The notes under the pieces were generated by a model. It was not told where the DNA came from and ran no database searches. It worked only from the letters and a program-made list of their open reading frames with translations. 64,000 nt of DNA, from assembly GCA_949152475.1 (NCBI GenBank), contig OX424566.1, positions 11,865,177-11,929,176 of the forward strand, in the 5' to 3' direction. Shown here piece by piece: positions 12,950 through 23,131 of this stretch. The stretch is from Terebella lapidaria. Its lineage: Eukaryota; Annelida; Polychaeta; Terebellida; Terebellidae. Both the position numbers and the translations under genes were made by a program. The number at the start of each line of letters is the position of its first letter. Within the stretch, counting starts at the first letter, position 1.

Positions 12950-13185
12950 TACAAGAATTACCCTGGACACTTGTCTGTATCTTGTCAGGAATTTGCTGTG
13001 CGGAGCCTGGGCCTAGTGAGAAGCCCGAGGACAAATCACAATGTTATTATTGGACTAACTGTGTGTACTTCTTGGGTTAATTCAATAATAACATGTGTGC
13101 CATCCTCAGGCTTCTCAGATGGCCCGGACTCTGCACAGCAAGATCCAGACGAGATCCAGACAAGTATGATCCTGGGTAATTCTTG
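12950..13185. repeat. Fold-back sequence with two arms of about 115 bp
   Basis: The arms mirror each other around position 13068. Examples are CAAGAATTACCC against GGGTAATTCTTG, TTGCTGTGC against GCACAGCAAG, GAGAAGCCCGAGGA against TCCTCAGGCTTCTC, and ATGTTATTATTG against CAATAATAACAT. By eye, identity between arms is about 80-85 percent. There is no recognisable transposon terminus. Confidence 0.8.
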
Positions 13186-13324
13186 CCCACTTTTCATGCA
13201 GACTTGTTTTGAGAGCTGTATTTGCTCACCTGAAGTCGCATATTTGTGTAGAATACTCCCCAATATGTCTTCTGGTCCAAAATTACAACAATACTTTGAT
13301 CCTGATGGATGTAAACACAACCAA

Positions 13325-13545
13325 ATCCCCAAATATGCTCAGATTCCCGTGATCCTGTTTTGGGCTAAAATTTAACATCCGTTTACATAACAAACTTTTT
13401 CAATTTCTGCAATAGAAATCTGAAATTCGGTAGAGAGAAGCTGTTTGACTCCCAGGTAAAGTATTCCAATTTATATTTATAATAGCATTGCAAAAATATC
13501 AGCAAAAACTGTGTAAACGAGTTCGAAAAATCCAACTGTCGACAC
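13325..13545 (+). repeat. R3 dispersed repeat, copy 1
   Basis: Shares a core with 51795-51990, 55660-55910 (reverse) and 56060-56285: AAATTTAACAT, a TCTGAAATT segment, TTTGACTCCCAGGT, GAAGTAT or AAGTAT, ATCGCAAAAATATCAGC or a close variant, then GTGTAAACGAGTT. Family and function are unknown. Confidence 0.7.
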
Positions 13546-13603
13546 TGTAGAGTATTGTCGAAAATTAAAACTAAAAATTGATCAAAACTAAATAAAGTTA
13601 ATT

Positions 13604-14130
13604 AAAATTAGTCCAAGGGCAAAGAAAGGTTACCAGAGTAATGTACAGTGTTAGAGACACATTTTTTCCCAGTAAATTTGCTGCTTTAACATATAAAATT
13701 CAATGAAGGTCAAATTCAAGGTCACCAAAAGAACCAACTGATGTGACTGGCTATATGCCCATAATACAAAACTAATATTCATCTAGAAGCATTCGGTCAT
13801 TTTATATTATTTACTTCTAATGTAGCCTCACCAATCCAACTCAAGGTCATTTTAGGTCAAATCAAATGTCACCAAACGATACTCCATATGAGACTTGCTT
13901 TATGGTTACTTAGTAATTACAAACCCGAGTACACATGGTACAAGTGTACATTTCACCCCAGAAGACAACTTACGCCATTTTGCGCCTTTATGACGTACGA
14001 GTGTTGGGCCTCATGAGGAATTTAGGGTGCTCCATCTTTCGATCTTTCAATGCAACATCCTGTACATATCCCAATTGGCATGTTCTGAAATAAAAATCTG
14101 AAAACTGATCAGATTTCAGACAGACGGACG
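13604..14130 (-). repeat. R1 dispersed element, copy 2 (short, diverged, reverse)
   Basis: Starts with a diverged inverse R1 3' end (TTAGTCCAAGGGCAAAGAAA, then GGTTACCAG). It contains AAGGTCA-type motifs and ends near the family's inverse GACGGACGGAC at 14117-14130. The middle is degraded. Confidence 0.6.
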
Positions 14131-14348
14131 GACTTATCCATGCTCCTAATTACTTGGGAATGTCCATGACTGATGCATTTAGCCACGACAATAGGTTATC
14201 AGGGTTATTGAACCATTTTATCCTACAACTACAAGTACGACCGTACGTGGGCCCACATTTTAATTATTGGAGACCGTAGGATCATTTAATGGTTATTTAA
14301 TGTGCACAGCACTGTATCGAGTAAATACATCATCGCAGCGCTGTGCAC

Positions 14349-15722
14349 AGTGATTACTCCCGGCCCCTCAGGGCCGGGTATATGTGATTGTCGTTGACCT
14401 CACCCTATGTATCTCCTGTCTTCCGATTTCTCCGGACGACTCTCTTAGATTCAGCATACACTGTTGTGGGTTTCGCAAATTTGCGATAAAACCCGGCACA
14501 TCCCGTTAAACTGATCGAAGAACACTGCTGGCTTTAATGTATTAATAACAGTAATTGCATGACAATGGAGAGCGCTGTTTTGAATTAGTTTGCGGCTGGT
14601 ATGCGCAAGTGCAATTACCGAATCTCCTACCAGTTATCTTGGAACTCGCATAAGTCTGACCTGGTTTAATTACTATAATTACCTATATTACTACGCCAAC
14701 ACGTAACCAGTAGAAATATGTTGTATTGCAGCGATGAACAGTGATACATTAGTTGTAATCATTTCAGACAATAGTTTGAAATTCTCTTTCCGAATTGATT
14801 TCATTGTATCAGGCCTAATAGGCTACTTCTCTGGATATCACTGGGGATTATTTGTTGGCAATGAGCTTAGTCTATAGCATAATGAATGTGAAGCATGAAA
14901 ATTGCTTTACAAGCGCGACCGCATTAAATAGCCAAGACCACCCTGACGAAGCCGAGCTTTTACCGTACACCAGTCGTTGAAATAATTAGCTAATAAAGGC
15001 ATAATTTTCCTATTTTATATGAACCCTATTATATAATTTTATTATTCCCACGGGCCTAGGGTGCAGAAACTACACATCTATTCATTGTAATAGGCCTAAA
15101 CGTATTCATCAAATCCTGCCACCTGTTTATAAATATTTAAAGGGAGTGGAAATTCGTTTTTGTGCATCATTCATGTTAGGCTGTTATGCCCTATCGATAA
15201 TTTTCTTGCATATCTACGGGAAGGGGTTAGACCCGACCAGATTGCGGAAAGTGTTAAGAAGATTATAAAGGCGCTTTGTGTATACCCATAGTGATGTTTG
15301 GAGGATATTGGTAATGCGGGATTTTAAACTAGAAGGTTCAGAGTTCTGGGGCGACTTATGGAACTCGAATTCAGTGGGATGTTTTTAACAGAGCCCGGCT
15401 AGCAATCTTGGTATCTGACAAAGATACAGTACATCTAAATAGACTTGGGGGAGATGAATTGGCTGAGGATGCACACCATTTCAACACAATTTCCCATATC
15501 ATTTACTTTGATGTGACTGATTGTCTGACTTTCTATATGAACTGCATACATATCGGTATGACTTATTCATATGGAAATAAAATGTGTACCCAAGTTTTAT
15601 GGGACATCTTCTTACAATGTGAACTCGACATTCAGTATTGTGAGTCCATAGAAAACATGTAAATATAAAAGGGCCGGGTTTTCTGCCATGTTTTTCTAAA
15701 AACATGGCGTTATACTTGTTAA
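14349..15722 (+). mobile_element. R2 element, copy 1, with a hairpin at each end
   Basis: The left end carries the GC hairpin CCCGGCCC-CTCA-GGGCCGGG at 14359-14378. The right end carries GCCATGTTTTTC-TAAAAACATGGC at 15685-15708, beside a second GGGCCGGG. The whole element matches 51197-52876 in the opposite orientation, end to end, except for a divergent middle. The 84-residue open frame inside is not conserved between copies in any way I can see, so it is called non-autonomous. Confidence 0.8.
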
Positions 15723-15859
15723 ACCTGTGACTGTGGATTGAGTAACCAGCTGAACCAGGTTGAGAGACGGAGGGCCCCCCGGGAGGGGTAGCCGGGTCAA
15801 GCCGGGTAGGCGAACCACTAGGCCTAAAACCTGTAAACCAGCCTGACCGGCGACGCAGT

Positions 15860-15871
15860 CTGTGTGTGTGT

Positions 15872-15902
<31 letters not shown>

Positions 15903-15903
15903 G
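15860..15903. repeat. (GT)n followed by a G homopolymer
   Basis: About 26 bases of GT dinucleotides run directly into about 18 consecutive G. This is immediately left of the minisatellite arm at 15905. Confidence 0.95.
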
Positions 15904-15904
15904 T

Positions 15905-17546
15905 GCGATGTCTTCTAAACGCTGGTACACTGGTACGCTGGTACACTGGTACGCTGGTACACTGGTACGCTGGTACACTGATACGCTGGTACACTGGTAC
16001 GCTGGTACAGTAAAGACCAATATTTCCATAGTTTATCTTTGTGCATCCGTTCCAAATACTGACGTGTTCAAACATTTTGGACACGTAAAATGCGCATGAG
16101 TACGGTAGCCTGGTCGCTTGTCGTTCCACCTCAGGGCCAGCTAGCTGGTCCCACCTATAGATAGAGTTATTCTTCTCCCATCCGTGCGGAATGCCTGTTG
16201 TGCTCACTCGATTTGTGTGGGAAATTGTTACAAAATGTTTTTAAAAGAAGGTTGGCGTGCATGTTTGTGTGTTGATGTTTGAGAAAAATTTGTTGATCTA
16301 ATATTTGAATGTTTCTATTACCAATGATTGCACCCATATTTTATTGAGTCATGTGATGTGTTTAGGTGAACTATATGAGGCCCTTATTTGGGATATTGTA
16401 AAGTTCGGCGACCCCACGATAAAGAGGTATACCCCATTACTGGAGTGTCACCGAATTGTCTTGTGAACCTGCCAGCTCGTTCACGCTATTACCGTGGTGT
16501 CCCTGCTATGTAGCCACCACGTCATAATGCTACATTATTTTCTTGTTCTTGTTTTAGTTCACATTTGTTTCAAAATAGAATGTGAATATTTAAACATTCC
16601 TTCTCTTCTCGCCAACTATCGACATTTCCGAGGAATAAAAACACAATTTTGAACCAAACCAGATTAAATTGTTAAGGGGGAGAAATTCATTGGCGCAAAT
16701 ACGAAATTGGGGCATAGGGACAAACAAACATGTATCAAGATGTCGTGTCGTAACTAACATAATTGTGTAATCACGCGAATTGTGATGAATTTATTTGCTC
16801 AAATCGATATTATTAGAAAGATAATTGCTTATTTCTATTGACACAAGATAAGTTTTTTTTTTACTATTTATACAAATGGGCAGGTACAGTATTGTATATT
16901 TTCCCAACCATGCTTATACTGATTACAACTACGCACTAAAAAAAGCGACCTATAATGACCCATAACGATCACGTGATTCCAATTAAGCCGCCCCACCCCA
17001 TGCCAAAAAATGTCGAAAAGTATTTGAGAACAGGGTGATCATACTGGTTTACTTTGAAGTGTTAAAGATCAGGGGCATCAGTGGGTATTCGTTCGGGATT
17101 ATACATAGGAGAGGCCAGGAAGCTACCTTAGAACATAATAAGGCTTCTGGCTTCAGCAAGGGGCCCCATACCCCCCCCCCCCCCCCGCCTAAATCTCGGA
17201 TCCGCCCCTGTGGTCATTGTCAGTGCAAAATTACGTTGTCTCAAAACGTTGAATTTGACATGCAGTGCCAAATACAGGCAATGAACGAGAATTGAGAAAG
17301 ATTTGTCCGACAGCCGTGTTCTATGAATTTGTTAGATTGCCGGTAAAAAAAAATAGATCTGAACTTGTTCTGAATACGATGGTGATACAGGTTATTTCAC
17401 GGGCGGAAAATATTTAAACACTGAGATTATTGATAGAATTCTTTTCGTACCAGTGTACCAGTGTACCAGCGTACCAGTGTACCAACGTACCAGTGTACCA
17501 GCGTACCAGTGTACCAGCGTACCAGCGTTTAGAAGACATCGGGGGG
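15905..17546. mobile_element. 1.6-kb segment bounded by inverted copies of a 16-bp minisatellite
   Basis: The left arm, 15905-16012, reads GATGTCTTCTAAACGC and then repeats of CTGGTACACTGGTACG. The right arm, 17447-17546, is its inverse: repeats of CGTACCAGTGTACCAG, then GCGTTTAGAAGACATCGGGG. The arms match for about 100 bp, as long terminal inverted repeats would. The interior holds no gene that I recognise and carries a hAT-like repeat end at 17064-17212. Confidence 0.7.
17064..17212. mobile_element. Fragment of a repeat with a hAT-like end and C tract
   Basis: Starts GGGGCATCAGTGGGTA and ends in about 16 C followed by GGATCCGCCCCTG. The inverse of that end, CAGGGGCGGATCC, resembles terminal repeats of animal hAT elements. 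Related units occur at 20170-21475. Confidence 0.5.
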
Positions 17547-17916
17547 CGTGGATCTAGACTCTAATTCTGATCTTTACATGTATGAGAAGCAACGATACAG
17601 TTTCGTTTGCTAGTGTACCGTTAGGTCCTTGCGATCTACCCAACTCTACCAGCGTTAATGTTTCGATGTCATCTCAGAGTTGAGCGAACTGAAAGTGAAA
17701 CAAACGGGGTGACCGACTGCCACCAACTTCGAATCATAACGTTCCGTTATACGAGCGACCGGCCGTGAGTGTGAGGACACACTACCACAAATAACAACGC
17801 ATTTGTTACAAATATAAATTGACACCAATAAACAAACAAACAAAAAATTTATCACCGATCATGAACGGATTTAAGGGGGGGGGGGGGGGGGGCAGCTCAA
17901 GGGGCCTAGGGCCTCT

Positions 17917-18028
17917 CGACCTAGGTCATACTATCACCGATTTTTGTTCTGGAATTATAAGAGCGCCTCCTTATAATTCCAGAACAAAAATCGGTGATAG
18001 CTTCCGTATGAGAGTATGACCTAGGTCG
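17917..18028. repeat. Nested perfect inverted repeat: 31-bp stem with 8-base loop inside a 14-bp stem
   Basis: The inner arms 17931-17961 and 17970-18000 are exact reverse complements, beginning CTATCACCGATTTTTGTTCT. The loop is AGCGCCTC. The outer arms, CGACCTAGGTCATA at 17917-17930 and TATGACCTAGGTCG at 18015-18028, are also exact. It sits 25 bases after an 18-base G tract. Confidence 0.97.
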
Positions 18029-18348
18029 AATTTTGTATGTTTGTGCGATTTGTAAACTTCTGTTCCTGTTTTTTAAATACAGTACTTATTTAACAATGAT
18101 GGAAAACTGATTTCCAGTAGTCGTTTTTCTATTCGGCTCCCGTCTACGCTTCCAAGTCAACGGAGAAGCGGTCAAGAATTTTTAATAAATTCATGCTGAG
18201 TAACGGACGATAGGAATTCACGAAATGGAAAGTATTGATATGAATAGTACCATGATAATGTAGGCCTAGATGACGATGATTTTCCGTATTTCACCTTGTT
18301 CTCCATTTACGTGGTATAAGCCTGTGCATATGCCTGTGTCATGTTTTT

Positions 18349-19625
18349 AGGTTACCGCCCCTATGGTCCGATAACCTATTGGCATGGCGTTGCGTCCGTC
18401 GTCATCCGTCGTCGTCGTCCACATTTTTATCTTTTTTGTTTACAGGCGAATTCTTCTGAAATTTTGCACAAAAATACTTAAAAATAATTCAAGAAGGAGG
18501 TATTTTTTAGTTTTTTGATTTTCGCATTTTTTTCAAAATGGCGGCCGTTTTCGACGAAAAATGCCTGATTTTGGATTTGGTGGCCATTTTCTCAAAATCT
18601 GTTCAGTAACTTTTTTTCTTTTTGATACATAACACTCCACATATGTACTCCTATGATGTCTATAAATTTCGTTGCGCTTGAATCGCTCGAAGTGGGCCAT
18701 TTTGGCCCAAACTCGGCCCAAATGGGACTTCCCCATGTTAAATTCTCCTATGCTTTATAATGGGACACATTATGCCTAATATCTCACTTAATATTGAGAT
18801 TAGAGACTAGGAATCAATTGTGGACATATAGGAAATGATATATGCTGAATATTCTCGTGACCTTGAATTTGACCGCTGACCTCATTTTCAAGGTCAGAGC
18901 TGAAAGTGGCTGATATCTTGCTTATTATCGACTCTACAGCTTAGGAATCAATTGTGGCCATATAGGAAATGATATATGCTGAATATTCTGATGACCTTGA
19001 ATTTGACCTTTGACCCCATTTTCAAGGTCATAGTACAAAATGGCTTATATCTCGCTTATTATCGACTCTACAGCTTAGGAATCAATTGTGGACATGTAGG
19101 AAATGATATACTCAATATTCTGATGACCTTAAATTTGACCTTTGACCTCATTTTCAAGGTCACAGGCCAAAATTCTGATATCTCACTTATTATCGATTTT
19201 ACAGCTTAGGAATCAACTGTGGACATGTAGGAAATGATATATGCTGAATATTCTCGGACTTTGAATTTGACCTCTGACCTCATTTTCAAGGTCCAAGGAC
19301 AAACTGGCTCATATCTTGCTCCTCTATTGACTGTATGGCTTGTTAATCAATTGTTGACATGATATAGAAAATGATATACACTGAATATTTTGATGACCTT
19401 GAATTTGACCCTTGCCCCTTCATTTTCAAGGCCACAGCACAAAATTGCTAATATCTCGCTGGTTATTGAATTTACAGCTTAGCAATCAACTGTGGACATG
19501 ATATATGCTTAATGTTATATATGCTGAATATTCTCTTGACCTTGAATTCAACCAGTGACCTGGCTAACATCTATAATATTAAACATTGTCCGGTAACCTA
19601 TCTTTGGCCCTTGGACTCATTTTTT
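18349..19625 (+). mobile_element. R1 dispersed element, copy 3 (full-length-looking)
   Basis: The 5' end has the family start AGGTTACC, then GGTCCGATAACCTATTGGCA and GCGTTGCGTCCGTCG. A middle part contains AAAATGGCGGCCGTTTT. Six to seven tandem units of about 133 bp follow, with GGAATCAATTGTGGACATAT, TGCTGAATATTCT and GACCTTGAATTTGACC. The 3' end is TGTCCGGTAACCTATCTT with a TTGGCCCTTGGACTCA tail. Confidence 0.85.
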
Positions 19626-20169
19626 TTTAAATATGTGTTCAATAAACTATGTTTCACCTGACCAATAAAAGAAATCTGTAATACCGGTATCAACGAAATT
19701 TTGTGTGTGGGCGCAGCGGTGCCACCTGTTGAGTCACAAAGCAGGCTAGCACTCACTGTTGCGCCGCCACAGGGCTGTCGAAAAATGGCGAGGCCGGTGA
19801 GCCTGGCAAATTTTTATTTTTTTTTAAGTTCATCACATATTGGCCTGAAATTGCCTGACAATACCTTCGCACCAATAATACATTAAACTAACTTGATTTT
19901 GTGCTAGTTCACGGCCCGTTTCTACACCCGGCTGGTCCGTTTCTACATTCTCCACTCCGTTTCTGCATTTCGGGCCCGTTTCCCTATTCTTACGCACCCC
20001 ATACGAACATGCTATACCGATTCTATATATAATGTATTTCGTATACATGTACATGTGGCACAGTAATATGCTTGTACATGTAAAACCAATATAACATTTT
20101 TATGTTTGCCCATTTTGCATTGCACATGCTCGCATCGGCCGAATCCGCCGATTTTGCACCCTGGAATGC

Positions 20170-21475
20170 TTTCTCCACATTTTCAATCTTTGAGAGCATC
20201 AGAATGCACCACAGAGTATCGGAGGTCGTTGGCTTCTGGAAGCCCCTAGGTGGCCTCTATAATGCCTGTTCAGTTTATCAATGTAGCAAAAATAAACGCT
20301 TCTGTCCTTTAATTTGTAAAGTATGAATTCAAGGCGAAATAATACAACATATGTTGAATGAAGGGGGGGAGGGGGGCATTTAAGTAAATGTGAATAATTT
20401 TTTTTCTCAAAATCAGTTCATAAACTTTCTCACAAACTTTAAGAGAATCATACATGTGTACACGATGCCACTGATGATATTAGAATGGATATTTGTAAAT
20501 GATTGACATTCACTTTGCAATAAAAAAAATACCAGATGTCTGGGATAAATGCCATCAGTTGTTGTCAAAATGGAAATGGTATATATTTTCACTCAAAAGG
20601 TAACGCATATCATCACCACTCCCCCCCCCCCCCACAAATGTATTTGTGAAGTTGATCATAGGGAGTTTGTGTGGAGAATACAGGCCAGAAAACTACCACA
20701 GAACATAAATGTCTCTGGCTTCAGGGGCCCTCAAGCAGGCCCGAGACCCCAGGCCGAAGCTCATTTGCTTCGTTTTCAATTTATTTTTTACAAACTTTCC
20801 AGAACAGAGGCATCAGTGGGTAGAATTTATACCCAAGAGAGGCCAAGAAACTAAATCAGAACATAAACAGGCTTTCGATTCTGGGGCACCAGACCCCCCC
20901 CCCCCCCCTGAATCCGCATCTGACATAATCTATAGTATATAGCAAAAGAAAATCATCACACTTTTTAGGGGCGGTTATTAAGCGATAAAACTATCATTAT
21001 GTTAGTTATATTTCATTTCAATGAACATTCTACTCTATTGTTGGATTGAAAGTAGATGGTTTTATAATAAAAGTGTCTGCTTGATAACAACAGATTTTCA
21101 AGCTCACAGAGCCTCAGAATAAACCACAGAGCATCTAGAGGTCGTTGGCTTTTGGGGCCCTAGGCTGGCCCCCAGATCACCCGCCCTTCTCCTTGAATCC
21201 GCCCTGAATGGTAAAATAAAATCATCACACTTTTTAAGGTTTCGGTAATTATGCAGTAAAACAAACTGACTGTTAGTTTTTTTTTCATTTTATGGAACAT
21301 TCTACATATTGTTGAGTTAAAAGTAAACGGCTTTATGAAAAGTGTCTGCTTGACAACAAAACATTTTCAAGCTCCGAGAGCCTCAGAATTCACCACAGAG
21401 CACCTGGGGATCGTTGTGGTCTAGCCATCTGCGCCCCCTCTTTTCCCAAATCCTGTATCCGACCCTGACTGATAT
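20170..21475. repeat. Cluster of about 265-bp units of a hAT-like non-autonomous repeat
   Basis: Units around 20945-21205 and 21210-21470 align along their length. Shared parts are ATCATCACACTTTTTA, GTGTCTGCTTGA, ACAACA or ACAAAA, TTTTCAAGCTC, GAGCCTCAGAAT, CACCACAGAGCA-like text and GAATCCGCCCTGA. Partial units lie at 20170-20260, 20640-20760 and 20800-20925. Long C tracts occur at about 20621-20633 and 20894-20908. Confidence 0.65.
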
Positions 21476-21709
21476 TGATGAAAGACACTGGCTGATCAGT
21501 AATAATAGGGACACCTATTATCTGAGGTTGTTGAGACCTATAGTTAGTTTTTTGTTGAACTTAAAACTTCAGTGAAAATAATGAAGATTTGATAAAAAAA
21601 AAAATTTTCAAATCTCGAGAACAATTACAGATAACTGGGTTCTATAAAGAATTATTCCAATGTATGGTGTTACCCACAGAAACTTTTCTTTTCTTGCACT
21701 AAAAATTGT

Positions 21710-22460
21710 CGTTACGACCTTAATTTCGAGGTCATTGAAAGTCAAATTCAAGGTCCAAAAACTTTCTAGTGGCGAAAAAAACTCAGAAGTGTTTTATTTT
21801 TGGCTGGATGGCTCAAAATAAATGGCTCTCGAACATTGTTTCTTCGTCAACTGACTGGCAAATTAAAATGACTCTATGTGTGTACACACTGGCGATTCAA
21901 GGGCAACAAAAGTCAAACACGTCACGATGGATCATCACAAAAAGGCACTGAACAGATTTGAAGAAAATGGATACCAATTACCACAGTCCCAAAATGTTCA
22001 TGTTCCCACAAATATGGCCGTTTTGAACTTTCAAAGACATCAAATGAAAAATTCAAGGCCACCACTAAAATCGCCACATGCCAGTAGTCCTATCTGATTC
22101 CTATTTTGAAGCATTCCAGGAAAAATGGCTGGTTTGACTTCAAGATCATCGCAGGTCAGATTGATGGTCACAACACAAATGGCCATATACATGTAGTACT
22201 TCATATTGTAAGTGCCAACATCTAAACTATATTTACAGGCATACTAAAATTAAATGGCAAATAAAATGCCAAAAAAAGGCCAAATATGTTTTCAAAGGGT
22301 GAAAAAAAAAAATTCCCGAGGAATGGCCCAAAATGGATATTAATGCAATTTTTTTTTTTAGGCGACTCATCATAAATTTAAAATAGCCATCACATGGAGG
22401 CCGACGATTCAAGGGCTACAGAACTTATAAACGTCACAAAGGTATATTGAGTACATTTTT
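21710..22460 (-). repeat. R1 dispersed element, copy 4 (old, reverse)
   Basis: Carries inverse R1 text: GGCGATTCAAGGGCAACAAA, then later AAAGGGTGAAAAAAAA, GGCCCAAAATGGATA and GATTCAAGGGCTACA. Both ends are eroded, and the family hairpins are not visible. Confidence 0.55.
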
Positions 22461-22476
22461 GTGTGTGTAGATTTCT

Positions 22477-22884
22477 AAAGTCGGCGTCATTCAACTCTGA
22501 CCCACTGTTTTTTCGCGATAATTTATTTAATTTGTAAGATAGCTGCATGAATTTTTCACAGCTTCCATAATTCGGAGCGGCCTTATTTTCTACAAAATTT
22601 CAGAAAAACTGGACAGTAAACAAAAAAGTTAGCCCATTTGGCCTATACATAACGTAAATAAGAAAACGTCAAAATGCTACGGGGTTGGCAGCGGTCCAAC
22701 GCCAAAATCCACCAGAAATTTACTATAGGCCAAATAGGCCAACTTTTTTGTTTACTGTCCAAAATCTTCCAAATTTCGTAACAAGTTAGGTCGCTAAGCA
22801 TGATGAACGTTGTTGAAATTTCAGAAAGGTAACTTAAAAATTGAAGAAATTATCAGTGGGTCAGAGTTGAATGACGTCGACTTT
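22477..22884. mobile_element. 408-bp fold-back element
   Basis: The ends are AAAGTCGGCGTCATTCAACT and its near-perfect inverse, finishing GAATGACGTCGACTTT. CTGACCCACTG and CAGTGGGTCAG continue the arms. A second inverted pair lies inside: GGACAGTAAACAAAAAAGTT against AACTTTTTTGTTTACTGTCC. No coding capacity. Confidence 0.88.
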
Positions 22885-23131
22885 AATCGAACCAACATTG
22901 AACGAAGTTTGGTTACATTGTGTGATTTCGTTTGCTGCCCTTGTGGATAATACTTGACCACAGTGACCACAGTAATCGTTCAGAACCAGAACTGCCACGA
23001 TAACTGATGTTTTGTTACCTATGTGTGTCCTCTAATATCATAACGTTTCGCGCCACCTGGCGAATGCTTGTTTTCTGTGGAGACAGCATTCCGGAATAAC
23101 TTCCGGCAGCTAAAAATGTAAACACTGGAAA

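Noticed and set aside
15408-15662. 84-aa open frame in R2 copy 1
   Set aside because: It lies within a non-autonomous repeat, and I see no conserved equivalent in copy 2.
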